Shown in pieces: positions 33,735 to 45,796 of a stretch of 64,000 nt of DNA. The DNA is from Xenia sp. Carnegie-2017. Its lineage: Eukaryota; Cnidaria; Anthozoa; Malacalcyonacea; Xeniidae. Location: contig NW_025813447.1 of the NCBI RefSeq assembly GCF_021976095.1, forward strand, positions 6,488,349 to 6,552,348, given 5' to 3'. Below the pieces are notes generated by a model. That model saw only the letters and a list, made by a program, of their open reading frames with translations. It had not been told where the DNA came from and searched no databases. Each line of letters begins with the position of its first letter. Within the stretch, counting starts at the first letter, position 1. The position numbers were made by a program, and so were the translations under genes.

Positions 33735-34385
33735 TAAGGCACCATTGACATGTAGAAGGTATTCTTTCAATTTTTTAATGTCCAGGAAACAGTTATTACT
33801 ACATGGTCTCTTGATTCTGTTTGAAACTTAAACCTGTACCAGACACCTATTAATTAGACATTAGTTACATATAGTAATAGTTAAGGTTCTGTAGAAGTTT
33901 CGGAGGAACTAACAGCAAGTGATCACTAACTGGCATATATGTACATATTTTAATTGAACGTTTAATAAAACTTGATTTTTTAATACTAATGTTGTATGTT
34001 TTTATTCAATATAACTTGTTGAAAAAACTAGGAATTGTGATGAAATTGTTCAAAGGAATGCTTGATTATTTTTAGAGATGAGACAATTCGATTAATCGAT
34101 GATACCTAGCGGGGGGGAATGGGGGTGTGGGTGATTTTCGAATGAACATTAATAGTCAAAACAGGTTAATCGAAATGCAATAAAATGATAAAATAAAACA
34201 TAACTTAACATAAAAATAAAATAAGAATAAAGTGATAAAATAATATTTTAAAGAAATGAAGTTTGAATGAACCACGCAATTCAATACTAGTAAAAATGAC
34301 TATTATTCGTTTGTTGTAGATAATCGACCATGCATATATAATTGCTCATCTCCAATTACAGATGCGTAAATAAAAAGGGAATGAA
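33735..34385 (-). mobile_element. 3' untranslated region and end of the KDZ transposon
   Basis: Non-coding arm downstream of the KDZ stop, matched in inverse orientation by 29245-29900. Shared blocks include GTTTCCTGGACA, ATATATGTACATA-like sequence and GATTAATCGA beside the G-run. Homology fades at about 33735, which probably marks the transposon end or a recombination point. Confidence 0.6.
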
Positions 34386-37300
34386 TTAGCTTTCCGTCTT
34401 ACGAACGACTGGTAAAAGAGGTTTTTTACCAGTCTTATAGCATCTAACAGTATATTTGTTTCTGTGCTTTACCATTCTATGTAAATAAAACAAATGATGC
34501 ACTTTGGGCATAGCACACAGAATCTTCTTAAACCTGGAAAGCCAGACGAAAGTCTGTTCAGCAGCCATTGTATTTCCATTTGGGATTTCAGTTTTTAAAG
34601 GCAAAGGATTGTATTTCTCCAGGCATTTCTCGTCTTTGTGATTTTTGATATGAAGGCTATCAATTATTTTACGAATTGACAGCCATGCTTTATCCCATGG
34701 TTGAGACCATGGCAAAACCTTTTTTCGCTGCTTGTAAGCCATCTAGGTGGCACATGTTGTCATATGAAAAAAAAACGGAACTCGAATTCATTGGGTTGAT
34801 TTCCTTTAACATAATGCGCAGCCAAGAAAGAGTTATCAAAAACACTTGAGAAGGGCTTTCAGATCTGAAAAAAATTAATTGTTATGTAAATGTATAATAA
34901 ATACAAAGTTTTTCTGAAGATGCGCTTTTGTCAAGCATTCTCTGTGCTTACCTATAAAGAGGACTCCATTTATCGATTATTCCTCCTCCTCTAACTATAA
35001 ACAAATGCCCTCTTGACCACTTTTGAAGTCTTTGTTTTCCCCCAGTTTCCTTATTGCATTTTGTTTTTGTTGGTTCAACACAATCTCTTAAAATAGCTTT
35101 AATTGCATCTGGCTCATTATTAACGAACTCAGCATTGCCTATATGGTACAAATTAGCGTTAGCACTAGTTATCAATTGTGTTTAGAAACGACAAACAATA
35201 CACAGCTTTGTTGTTCCATGCATTGTTCAAAAAGAATAAAACACCTACACAAGGCTTTCTAAGTTCTAACCGACAAGAAATTTGTCAAGAGATTTGGTTT
35301 TCATTTACAAAAGAATGACTTTGAGGCTTGAGACATTTGACGCTACACTTTTATAAACATTGAAAGTGCGAGAAGGCAAAGAAAAAGCACGCAAAATCAA
35401 AATAATCCAAAGTAACAATTTCCCCACCATCACGCGTGCATGTATAACTATAATCCAAATGCTGTCATAAAAAGTTATTTTTCTATCTTAAAAAAATAAT
35501 AAGTTATTAATTATCGGTACCAATGTATTGAAATTTCATCATATATATAATATGGATGAGGTTAAAAAAATTCAAATTCATGCCGTCATTCACAAACCTG
35601 CTTTATAACACACTGTCATTAACGACCACTTTTACGTTAGTAGGAAAACTTAGGTTTCACATATATATATTACTATATTAGCTACAATGTAAAATTGTTT
35701 TTCATATTGCGAAGTAAAGAAATTTTAGACAAATATACCTTGTGACTCCACAACACTATTTCCTACTGGAAAAGTGTCGTCATCTTTATCAAGCTTTCCC
35801 AGTGTTTCGTCCATTTTTGACACGTCATTGTTAGAAAGCAGACCTGTGTCGTCAATCAATTCTTCACCTATAAAATGGAGTAATTCTTTGTAGTAATTTT
35901 CTGTCAGCTCTGTAATACACATATCATTGAGATAAATTTAGAGAAAGGGGTACCAATTTCCCTGCAAAATACTATATACCAAAGCAAGAGCAGTTGTGAT
36001 TAAGTGTAAAAGCTCTGTTAATATATCTCGAATTGATCATAAAAAATCGGACTTTATTCTCAAGCATGACAATTTTGGAGTACATACCTATGTTACTTGG
36101 CTTCACACCACAATATCTTAAAAATCCACGCACACTAGTGGGTACATTAGGGAAGTTTTTTTCCAAATATTGCACATGCTGTTCGCAGAATGCCTTTCCA
36201 TGCTGAGGCGACTCAGTGCATACATTGGGATAGTTCAGCAATGGAATACCTTTTACAAAATTCTGAAAACAATTTCATATAATATTATTAAGTTACGAAA
36301 AGCAAAGGAGTAATGTTATATCAAACTAAGATAAGTACCTTTCTACGCATCATGCAATGAGGAAACATTAATTTCCATATTCCATCGGCAACCCATAGCC
36401 TTCCACATCCTATAAGTTTGATTACGAAAATATCTTAGCCTGATGAGAATCACAGCTATTTTCCAATAGAATACATTTATAGCTTTTAAATTAATTTTAA
36501 AATACAATTGCATCTAACTTACCACGCTCTTTGCAAGAATCAGAACAATCGTCTGATGTATGCTCGTACAAACTTCTCGCCCTAATTTTGTCTATTTGTT
36601 CTAGAACCCTAGAAGAGTCCCCATCTTCTTTAAGCAAACCAAATAAGTCCAGTTGCCCCAATTCCCTCCACTCATTCTCCATCTCCCCGACCCAAAATGA
36701 AGCAGCAACTTGTTTCTCTCCAAAATCTTTATATAAAACGCAAATAATGCTTACCATCAAAAACTGTAACAACGTGATAACACTAATACAGATCTACAAC
36801 ATATCGTTCTCTTACTGCCATTGTATACTTCATTAAACGCTTCAGAAAAACCGTTAAATGATACCCACGAATGACAACTATAGAAAACATGTTTCATTTG
36901 TAAAATCTACTTGCTATTTTAACATTCATTAATCAAGTGATTATATTGTAACTTACGCGAGTGACAGCTGCCACTGAAGCAAAGTTGAATCAACAAAACA
37001 GACATCCGTAGCCTCGATCATTTTTCTTTGTTCGGGATATAACATCCAGCCATCTTTCCCATTACCGTACTTGGAATATCCATAAAGCAAATTACAGCGA
37101 TTGCATCTAAGCGAAACTTTCACTCCATCGGTAGTTCCAGAAAGATCGTGTACCTGAACTTTTACTGGCTTATTGTAGCTCACAAGATCATGGTTGCACT
37201 TAATACATTTGGAGCATGGAGGTGTAAATACATGCAACTTCATATCGGTTGTACTAGGAACTTTTAATTTAGAAGCGGACTGTAAAAGAACATTTCCATC

Positions 37301-37591
37301 TTCTTCTTCTAAATTGGGACATACCAAAGCCAACACTTCTTTATGTACATTCACGGGGAGTACAAGCAAGGAAGACGCAACATTGGCAATAGAGCACACA
37401 AGTGACAACCCATATTTCAAAACAAGAACAAACAGAATTACATCAACATTTAGATCATTGCAGACTTTCAAATTAATAGATTGGATATCACTTAATATCC
37501 TCGACCCCACATATTCTTGATGTAGTTCCTCGTTGACATCTTTTCGCAAATCGTCAACCGATTGACAATTGTTACGCCTGCGCTTCGACAT
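34386..37591 (-). CDS. KDZ-type transposase with CxC5/CxC6 cysteine clusters
   Basis: About eight minus-strand exons, roughly 37591-36957, 36770-36520, 36410-36338, 36260-36090, 35905-35738, 35165-34955, 34865-34745 and 34742-34386. Exon 1 has a CxC5-like cluster (PPCSKCIKCNHDL ... LRCNRCNLLYGYSKYG). A second cluster follows across an intron, CKERGCGRLWVADGIWKLMF then PHCMMRRK and FCEQHV, resembling CxC6. Later exons give KWSRGHLFIVRGGGIIDKWS, YDNMCHLDG and NTMAAEQTFVWLSRFKKIL, which I take as the second Asp and final Glu regions, then a basic end. KDZ enzymes (Kyakuja, Dileera, Zisupton) are RNase-H-fold DNA transposases. At the last junction the frame changes inside a run of six A's (LQAAKK to KVLPWSQPWDKAW), the only clear break I see. 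Confidence 0.7.
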
Positions 37592-37957
37592 ATTTTCAGC
37601 TTTTCCTACTCAGAAATGATTTCGGCTTTCCCCAGTGATCCAGTGAGAAATGACCTTTGGCTTTTCCCAATCAGAAGTCATGGGAAATACTATTATTATG
37701 CATATTATGCAATCTCGATTGCAATTGGCTAAGAACCTACCTACACTGCTATAGGTGACATATCATATATTTGTTCATGAAAAATTGAAAATAATAAAGT
37801 ATAATGACAGACTCTTGCTCGATATTTGCAAGCGTTTTGCAAACTTTTTTCGCTCGAATTATTGAGTATTAAGACGTAAAAATAAACGGAATGGGTTAAA
37901 TTGTCAGTGAGGAGAGTTTTCCTCGAATATTTTCGGGAGAAAGATGAATGCGACACT

Positions 37958-38054
37958 GCGGACATTACGTCATTCGAGTGTGATAGTGTGATGTTGTGTG
38001 ATGTATCACAATATTGCTAGCCAAAGTAGCAAAAAATATATCGCGCATCAGATG
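37958..38054 (+). repeat. Solitary copy of the minisatellite flanking module
   Basis: Essentially identical to 24723-24819, from GCGGACATTACGTCATTCGA to GCGCATCAGATGC, but with no decamer array beside it. It suggests a mobile module that carries the array seed. Confidence 0.85.
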
Positions 38055-38938
38055 CAGAGACAAGTCCATTGGTGAATATATATTCTTTAGAAAGTCAAAA
38101 CCAATAGTGCTTTTCTAATTTAAAATTAAGCAGCTTCAATTTATTTTGCTTGCTGCTGCTCGCTGTGACTACCCCTAGATCCGCTACTGTTTTGCAGCAC
38201 AAACGATTGATGCCGGAGTTTGCCGGAGAAGAAAAAAATCTGGCTCTAGAAGGCAAAAATAGCCGGAGCTCCGGCCTACCTCCGGTGCACAGCACTAGCT
38301 GGCAGGTAGATTTATCACAAGACAGGTTGACAATAGTTTGCTGGTGTTGTCTAAAAGCACTCCCTTGACCAAGTCTTCATGCCAGCAAAACGTAAACAAG
38401 GCAAGTCATCAATCTATTAAACGCTTGGAAATGCATTATAAATGAGGAGGGAAGGAAAAAACTCAAATGGAAGTTTTTTATCAAAATTTCCTTGTAGCAT
38501 CCACGTTTTTTTTGACAACATGTTCCAGACCCTTTTCCGCAACCGGTAATTTAATAGAACTCAAAGGGCCCGTCTCATATGAACAGGCCTTAAAAGGTAG
38601 AAAAAAGAAGTGATCTCTTCATTTATCTCCCTCTTTAGTAAATTAATAAATCACCAGGAAGTTGATAAAATCATCTAAATGAATTTATAACAAACTAATT
38701 AAGCTCTATTCATTGATACCAGCGTTAATAAATTTGAGTTTACTAATGTAAAAAATCTTTTTAAATTCAAGCAAGTGTTGAGTATAATAGTATTCATTGG
38801 CAATTTTTCTAAAAATTTATGTCCCCCCCCTCCTCGTATAAGCCTCATCCTCAAATTATCTCCCACTTTATGGGAAGTAAAAAAATCCAGGGAGCTAAAT
38901 AGAGGAAAAACGGTATGAATAAATGTGCAATAACTTAC
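38055..38938. other. Repeat debris downstream of the coiled-coil exon
   Basis: Contains CTACCCCTAGATCCGCTACTG (38173-38193), the kind of end seen on hAT elements, and a local CCGGAG/CTCCGG-rich inverted stretch at 38213-38285. No gene supported. Confidence 0.45.
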
Positions 38939-39362
38939 CTGGCTGCTTCACCATGCATTAAATCAAAAGTAGATTCGTGATCGCGATTTTTTAGAGCCCT
39001 TATCTCAGCTTTGAGCTCGCTGCTCTGTCTGGCAAACATACCTACGTCTTTTTCCAAAGCACGTATCTTTTTCACGGCGATGTCAAGATGCATCGTCTTT
39101 TCTCTATCGGCGTTCAGCAACTCCAACTCCCTTTCTTGAAACGATTTGTTAGTTTTCTCGAGCTCTCCGATTGCACGGCGATTACGTTCCACATCGCTTT
39201 CCAAAGCGTTGATTTTCGCGCGCAGTATTTCAATCTCACTGGTTTTATCTACAGCGACGATCGTAGTTGCAGGATTGCCGTCTGTGTTATCAAGCGAAGT
39301 CTTAAGTTCTTCGTGTTCATCTTGTAGATCACGGAACTCAAACTTTATATCTTGTAATTCGT
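38939..39362 (-). CDS. Coiled-coil host gene, exon (most 3' one seen)
   Basis: Open between acceptor tttttag and donor AG|gtaagt. Codes a continuous heptad-rich helix (LQDEHEELKTSLDN, SEIEILRAKINALESDVERN, KIRALEKDVGMFARQSSELK) ending HGEAAR. It continues the long coiled-coil protein whose largest exon is 56263-57861. The gene goes on further downstream on the minus strand, but I did not identify the next exon before the repeat-rich stretch at 38055. Confidence 0.65.
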
Positions 39363-41029
39363 CTAAAAATTAGTCACATCATTAACAGAGTTTATCGCCC
39401 GCATAACAAATGAACGAGTTTCGTGAAAGCCTTTCATGAAGTTCATTTAATCTCGTTTATAAGTCTTCGTTTGAAACATGCGTAACATCTAGTGATGGAG
39501 CTAGTGTAAGTTACATTAAATTATAGTTGGTCAATTTTGAATTGGACAAACCTTCTGAACAAAACAAATGGTTATGAGTTTTTAAAGATTATGAATAAAA
39601 ACAATAAAACGCGTGCGGCGATTGGTCTATAGCTGTGTTTACACTTTTCATTAGCCTGTGCAAACCGATTTGAGCTCAACCATCAAATCAATCAAGCAAA
39701 GAGAATTTCCAAATAGACCATGAATACATGTTAGACGAAATATTAAACATTTCTTTTAAATATTTTAATCTTGCATTATTGCTATTTCATAAAAGACACG
39801 AAAGAAAATTTTCGTGTTTGCACTGGCTTATGCTAACCTCGGAGACATTGTGAGAACTCTCGAGTAGGTGCAACCTTGCGCTGATCTGCTCTGGTGTTCT
39901 CCCAAAGGTCGCCTCGGTTTGAATGAGCCTGTGCAAACCTAGTAAACACATTTTATTTCTTAAATAAAATTTTACAAATTAAACAGCCTCTAACGTATTT
40001 GGAAATGGAAATACATTGTAATTTATTTCGAAAACTGGCAACACCAATATTTTTATGAGTTTCTCGTTGCATCATTTGTACCATCAGTAAAAGGAAACGA
40101 AAAACCCTTGTGAACGAAATAATTATTGCACCGCAAGTAGCAAAATTTCAAAACACGTGTATCTATGTCTGAACAGACAATGTTTAAGTGTAATCTATTT
40201 GTTTTACGCAAAATCGAAGGAATTCAGGCAAACAGTTGTATTTGTTTCTTTCTTTCGACGTTGGCAAACCGTTTTTTTCATTTTCTTTTTGTTCAAATAC
40301 GTCAACCGCCTCAAGTATGTTTATTTTCAAGAACTTCATTTGTCCAGGGATAAATTCTCGTATAATTATTCGTATAATAATATACTTTGAGATATTTCTC
40401 GACTGTGATTGGATGATGGCAGTGCAGTTTATCTGCAATAGCACTGTTAAAATTTGTAATTGCACTGCTGAAAATCTCTAATTGCACTGTGAGTACTGTT
40501 TCCTGTTTGGCTGAAGAGCTGTGAAAGCCAAACATACTTCTTTTTGATTAAAAAGACATGGTGCAAATTGTAAGTAAACAAGGCTTTCCACATTGCAATC
40601 GTTTGAAATTCAAGAATTGCAAAAGAATGCAAAGAATAAAAACAAAACAGCAAGTACTGTTTTTTTTGGTGAACATTCCGTGCCTCTTTAGTAGATAAAA
40701 TAAAATTAATGCTTAAACTCTTGACGTTGTCCTCTACAATATGCTGAAACACAATATGTTTTTGGATTATACCTTCGCATTCTCTTAAACACATATTTAG
40801 TTTGTAATTTTCTTTCTTCAGTTTGGAAATTATCTTACACTGTTTGACTGTTACATGATAGCAACTACTATTATGTAATATCATTTTTATATCATATTAT
40901 AATTTCATATATAATTAATTAGAACGTTATCTAGAAGCTTGCTTGCATGCGCTAGAAGCTTGCTTACATGCGTAAACACTTTAGAACCGCAACCGCATCT
41001 GTTGTTATTGTGGTTAACTATATCTTGCT
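39363..41029. other. Intron with MITE-like palindromic repeats
   Basis: No exon recognised. Around 40375-40500 blocks such as ACTTTGAGATATTTCTCGAC and repeated AATTGCACTG belong to the same family as the MITE at 45166-45312. At 40933-40970 TAGAAGCTTGCTTGCATGCG is repeated with small changes. Confidence 0.5.
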
Positions 41030-41510
41030 GTAACATACTGTATTGCGTATGGGATGTAGGTCACAAAACCACAATACTTCCCATTAGATATTATATATAT
41101 ATGAGTAGTTTAGACCACTGAGTACAACCTACGAGGACAACCTACGAGCACAAGCTACGAGGACAAACTTAGGAGGCATAGCCTACCGAAGTAGGTTGAC
41201 AAGATACAATCTACCAGACAACTATCTTGGCTTCTGTGCCATAACTATCTTTTGGCTTCTGTGCCTTTAATCTATTGGAAAACTATTGTGAGTCATTGTT
41301 GGACTCACGAACGCTCAAGAATAAAGACTCGCGGTTGTACTCAGACAGAGGAGATAAGTTTTGCTCATACTTATTGATATAATTATTAAGACACTTATCT
41401 ACTTTTTATATTTACGCGTTGATTAATAAGTTGTTTGAGAAATATAACTGGTTCACACTATCTTTGTTGCGTGTGGAAATAGAACCAAAATTAATAGTTA
41501 TTCTTACGGG
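41030..41510 (+). repeat. Possible solo LTR or similar non-coding repeat
   Basis: A ~480-bp non-coding block with an AATAAA-type signal (AAGAATAAAGACTCGCGG near 41320) and repeated pieces (TGGCTTCTGTGCC twice; ACCTACGAG-type runs). It abuts the coiled-coil exon ending near 41520. The composition fits an LTR fossil but I found no partner LTR and no clear target duplication. Confidence 0.3.
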
Positions 41511-41519
41511 ACCACGCAC

Positions 41520-41742
41520 GTAACATTGACAACTTCATTATTCAGCTCGGCGATTCTTGCATTTCCTTCATCGATTTGCAGACGGTATTTTTCTTCAAGC
41601 TCTTCCTCCCTATCTCGTTGCAGTTGAAGACATTTCGCCACCGAGTCGTCAAAAGCAGTGGCAGATTTTTTTAACTGCATTTTAAGTTCTTTGGTCTCGT
41701 CTTCAAAATCTGCGCATTTCATCTTCAAATCTTGAATCACGT
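41520..41742 (-). CDS. Coiled-coil host gene, exon
   Basis: After acceptor catgcag the minus strand reads IQDLKMKCADFEDETKELKM, QLQRDREEELEEKYRLQIDE and NARIAELNNEVVNV, typical heptad repeats. The donor is uncertain, near GTCAATGTTACG. Confidence 0.6.
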
Positions 41743-41947
41743 CTGCATGATGAACACAAAATTAATCGAATTAATTTTTTTTAGACTCAAGAACGTTCAG
41801 TAATTTACGTTTCTAGTTACGTAATTCGAATGCTTTGATGACGTAATTCTAACGCTTGAAGGACTGTATTTTGACTAATGACATAAATAACCACTGATGG
41901 AGCTTCAAACATATGAAAGTTGGGAAAAAATAAAAACAGAGACTTAC

Positions 41948-42184
41948 CTTCGAATTCCTTTAAACCAGTGTTCAGTTTTTGATTTTCGTTGTTCAGTTTT
42001 ACATTTTCGTTGTTCAGTTTTAGATTTTCGCAGTTCAGTTTTTCATTTTCTCGGCGTTTCTGTTCAAGTAGAGCAATCTCTTTTGTCAATTTCTCTACAC
42101 TGGCACGCAAATGTGCATTTTCACATATCACTTTTTCATAGTCGACGACATCAGATAACGAAAGACGACGTTTTTCATCATTGA
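41948..42184 (-). CDS. Coiled-coil host gene, exon
   Basis: 79 codons between tttag and GAAG|gtaagt. Contains HLRASVEKLTKEIALLEQKR and then three 8-residue repeats (KLNCENL KLNNENV KLNNENQ) that come from a short internal DNA duplication. Confidence 0.7.
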
Positions 42185-42369
42185 CTAAAGTTCAAAGAAA
42201 CATAAAAGGACGTTTGATCTTTGACGCTTGAAGAAAGTCAATGCAGTTGACTTATTAGATGAAAAACTATGCAAAATGTAAAATTCACATGGACTTCGCT
42301 GTGCGCATGCCTTATTATGTTGTTACCCCAAGGAAAATGATAAGTACGTTGCACATAAGATACTTTTAC

Positions 42370-42480
42370 ATAGCTTTCTCTACCATGCTTTTCCTTCAGG
42401 TTTCTAATGCCAATGAGATCCACCATATCATCATGATGTTCTGTGTCCAAAGAACTGTTTTTCATCTGTTCATCAGCTAC
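42370..42480 (-). CDS. Coiled-coil host gene, exon
   Basis: 37 codons between attttag and TAT|gtaaaa, reading VADEQMKNSSLDTEHHDDMV then DLIGIRNLKEKHGRESY. Phase is compatible with the neighbouring exons; weaker coiled-coil character. Confidence 0.5.
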
Positions 42481-42575
42481 CTAAAATATTCGGTTACGCA
42501 TAACTATTGACTTTAATTAAACAAGTAACAGCGTTGCAAGTAGTTTTTAACTATAGCAATTAACATGACTAGAAA

Positions 42576-42985
42576 GGTTAGCACTATTTTCCACCCAGCA
42601 AACCGCCCTTTACTTTACACAATCGGAAATAAATTAAAGATGGCGGCTAGTGGGAAAGAACAAAAAGCAAAAAGGAAACCATGCATGCACTGGTGCTAGG
42701 TCGTTTTGAGATGGCGAGTAATTTTATATTTTTATAATACAGTTTTTAATATCAACATATGAAAATATTTACAGATAAATGTTGCAGTATAAATTTTCAT
42801 GCAACCACCTTAAGTTATAAACTTATAATCCAGGCTGGAAAATACGTCGTTTTTCGACGATTGTGTAAAATATTACATAAAATATTATATTGTGTAAAAT
42901 ATTAGATTGTGTAAAATATTATATTGTGTAAAATATTATATTTCAAAGTAAAGGGCGGTTTGCTGGGTGGAAAATAGTGCTAACC
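42576..42985. mobile_element. 410-bp MITE with perfect 41-bp inverted repeats and 9-bp target duplication
   Basis: Starts GGTTAGCACTATTTTCCACC and ends with the exact inverse; the match extends 41 bp. Flanks are GACTAGAAA on both sides (42567-42575 and 42986-42994). A 9-bp duplication with long terminal repeats suits Mutator-type elements. The interior holds a short tandem repeat TTGTGTAAAATATTATA at about 42863-42945. It lies in an intron of the coiled-coil gene. Perfect ends suggest a recent insertion. Confidence 0.9.
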
Positions 42986-43138
42986 GACTAGAAACTGGAC
43001 TAGAAAGAACAAAAAGTCGGGAAATTGGGTGGTAAAATACCCGGATCGCCACCCAAAAAATATCAGCCCGCAAGCCCATGACTTATCGTGAATTTTAAAA
43101 GCAGTTACTCGAGTCACTAGAAGCACCTCGTTCTCATA

Positions 43139-43213
43139 GAAGCGATAACGGAAACTACTATCTCTAAGAAATCCATTCCTAGTCCAAGGTCCAGTAGTTT
43201 CCGTTATCGCTTC
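43139..43213. repeat. Perfect inverted repeat (hairpin)
   Basis: GAAGCGATAACGGAAACTAC at the left is matched exactly in inverse at the right, with about 33 bp between. The minus strand is open across it (CIEAITETTGPWTRNGFLRD) but the sequence does not look like the coiled-coil exons around it. Confidence 0.85.
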
Positions 43214-43699
43214 AATGCAATGTGTAGCCTTCCAACTGTTGCTTGTGTTTTCTTCCAAACTATCCGTGAGCTTTTTCAAAAAGTTCTTGAAAATATATAT
43301 TTTATATGTTGTATAGAATATAAACTGCTTTGTATATCATTAATATTCATTCTACAACGAAGGTAACTAAAACTCGATTGTGATTGCCTATGAGAATACA
43401 TATAATTCTCAATGTCTTGCCGTCAGCAAAAGATGTATGTAGGTGACGTAATTTTTTATGTGACAACTGTAAACCCAAAAAGTTAAATGGCGGAATCTTC
43501 CTAGACGTTTGAGAATCTTCCTAGACATTTGCCAAGGTTTACCGACGGATTTGGCTGAAATTTTTAAGGTTAAGGACGCAAAAACCCGAAAACAGCAACA
43601 CGATCAGAAGTGTTTTTAACGATTTTTACGTGTGAGAACACAAAAGCAAACCATTAAAACCTCGTGAATAAATAGACAACCACGTCTAACTCATTACTT

Positions 43700-43805
43700 C
43701 TTTGCGCATGTAGATCGTCCAAGTTAGCAGAGTCCTGACAAGGACTATTGGTGTTGATGTTGACTGAAGTTTTGATAACCTTAACGGTAGTCATCTTCAG
43801 AATCA
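43700..43805 (-). mobile_element. Penelope-type end repeat with hammerhead-like motif
   Basis: The minus strand has TCTGAAGATGACTACCGTTA, a short stem, then ATCAAAACTTCAGTCAACAT and AGTCCTTGTCAGGACTC. I recall this order from a common cnidarian repeat. The GAAA of the ribozyme is CAAA here, so it is probably inactive. Confidence 0.5.
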
Positions 43806-44239
43806 AGTCACTTATACGATACAAATACAGAAACGCTTTATATGGATAACATTTATCAAATTCGTGATATCGTGTTACATCGTGGCGAATTTTCTCACCT
43901 GCTTTCGCGATTGCCAGAGGTGTAACTAGAACGTTAAATGGGGGGTAAATATTCTTATAGTCAGTTTCGCCCGACTGATTTCTTTTGAAACTCAATTCAA
44001 TTTCATCAGTAAAGAACAACGGATTTTATGAATATGCACCCCATCCCCACACACAATTAACGTTCTAGTTACGCCTCTGGCGATCGCTGCAGATCTGCGA
44101 CAATGCAACTAAAAGTGTTTAAGCCTGGCCTCACTGGCGAGATAAGGATAAGCATAAATGTGTCCTCACTTTCAAACTGCAATAAGCACAATTATCAATA
44201 AAAATAACAAGAACAAAGAGTTTTGACAATCTTGTGCGT

Positions 44240-44437
44240 ATGCAGCATGAATAAAGCATCGCCTCTAACTGGCCGATGTGATCTTCTTGCTCCTTCAAAA
44301 CTTGCTTCAATTCAGTCATGGTTACTGTATCCATGTCGCAGCGACCTTTAAGGGTTGTGATCTCGCCTAGTTGAGAATTAAACGGCATAGTCATGTTTTG
44401 AACAACAACAGCTTCCCCAGGAAGGAAATCTTGAATT
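44240..44437 (-). CDS. Coiled-coil host gene, exon (3' edge uncertain)
   Basis: After acceptor gtcatag: DFLPGEAVVVQNMTMPFNSQ, GEITTLKGRCDMDTVTMTEL, KQVLKEQEDHIGQLEAML. Helical and charged like its neighbours; I could not choose a donor. Confidence 0.5.
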
Positions 44438-44623
44438 CTATGACAAAGAGCTCTCGATGAGCTAACATTGAAATAAAAAATTTACCGCTTTCACCGTTAA
44501 TACGAGTAAATAATTACTTAAATAATAAAATTAGCCTTATGGCCCTCGTTAAAACTCACTTTGCATCTTTCAGCTGTAGCTGCATTTATGTTTCTCAAGT
44601 TCCGCAATTCGGTCACAACTTAC

Positions 44624-44769
44624 TTTAAGTTCATCATTGAGCGATGTAATTCGTTCTTTGTTTATATCGTTTTCCCCATCGTTGATCATTTCAAGAAGCG
44701 CGTTCTTCTCGACAGTCAGTTCATCCAGGGAGCGTTCACGCTCGACGTAATTTTGTTTCATTTCATCCT
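44624..44769 (-). CDS. Coiled-coil host gene, exon
   Basis: Between gattcag and AAA|gtaagt. Reads DEMKQNYVERERSLDELTVE, KNALLEMINDGENDINKERI and SLNDELK, clear heptads. Confidence 0.7.
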
Positions 44770-45165
44770 CTGAATCAAATGAATTTGTTGATTTGTAAAT
44801 GCCACTCTTTAATATGATAAGAATCGTACCCGGAGAGAACAATGTCCTAAATTGCGGATAGGGATAGGGGGATAGCGGTTGTACTCCACAGCAAATACAC
44901 ATTTAAATAAAACAAAGGAAAAAAAGAGTCTATCATCATATGCATTGCACGCGTAATCAGCAATTTTTTGAAGCACAAAATGTACTGGCAAGAGTATATT
45001 TGCGATTTGATTCTTCGTAATTCCTGTAGTCATGTAGCAATTAGTATAGGTAGTAGTAGTTTCGAGTTCGAAGGACGAGCGCTATTTTCAGTCTTTAAAA
45101 ACTCAAAAGTGCATGTTTAGACGTAATTGCACGGGTAACTATACTACAACTTATAAATAATAACA

Positions 45166-45312
45166 TACTTTAAGATATATTGGCTTTCAGTGGTTTTTAG
45201 CCAATCAGGTTACGGTATTTACAGGGCAATTATGCTTTTCCACAGTGCAATTACAAATAAACTGCATTACTATCAACCAATAACAGTCGAAAAATATCTC
45301 AAAGTATGCCAA
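45166..45312. mobile_element. ~145-bp MITE with CATACTTTGAGATATTTT-like ends
   Basis: CATACTTTAAGATATATTGG at the left pairs with the inverted AAAATATCTCAAAGTATG at the right. The interior includes GTGCAATTACAAATAAACTGC. Related sequence at 40375-40500. Confidence 0.6.
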
Positions 45313-45419
45313 TCATTACATTTTTTGTAAAAGAGGAAAGGCGAAATTAAATTTCGACTTAAATTCAACGACATTCAAGTTTTGTACAAACTATGACATA
45401 CAATCACGGCGGGTCATAC

Positions 45420-45630
45420 CTTTTTGTTTAAAATAGGTTATTTGACCATTGGAATCAGCTATGATTAATTCATATTTTTTGATCAAGTCAGCATTTTCCG
45501 TTTCCAGTCGAGCAATAGCTTCGTCTTTTGCGAGTATTTCTATCTCCTTCTCGTCCAAAACGAACTGCTTTTGCTCCAATACGTCTTGATCAGCGATCAA
45601 CGCATGTCTTAACTCCTCCACAAGCTTATC
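45420..45630 (-). CDS. Coiled-coil host gene, exon just downstream of the BEL/Pao insertion
   Basis: Between ttattcag and AAAG|gtatga. Reads DKLVEELRHALIADQDVLEQ, FVLDEKEIEILAKDEAIARL, ETENADLIKKYELIIADSNG. The BEL/Pao element lies in the intron before this exon, in the same orientation as the gene. Confidence 0.7.
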
Positions 45631-45796
45631 CTGAATAAACAAATATAGGCACGTCAGATGTATGTATCCACTCGTGTTTAGCAAGGTAAAAGCCGAGATC
45701 TAGACAATGTTCTTCCATCGTCTCCTTTTAGATGTTAATATACTCATTGGCCGTTTTTATGCTTAAAACTGTTAATAGACGTCTGGACAGATGATA

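Noticed and set aside
38929-38945. U1-like ATACTTACCTG motif as a snRNA gene
   Set aside because: It is the reverse complement of a normal splice donor at the end of a coiled-coil exon.
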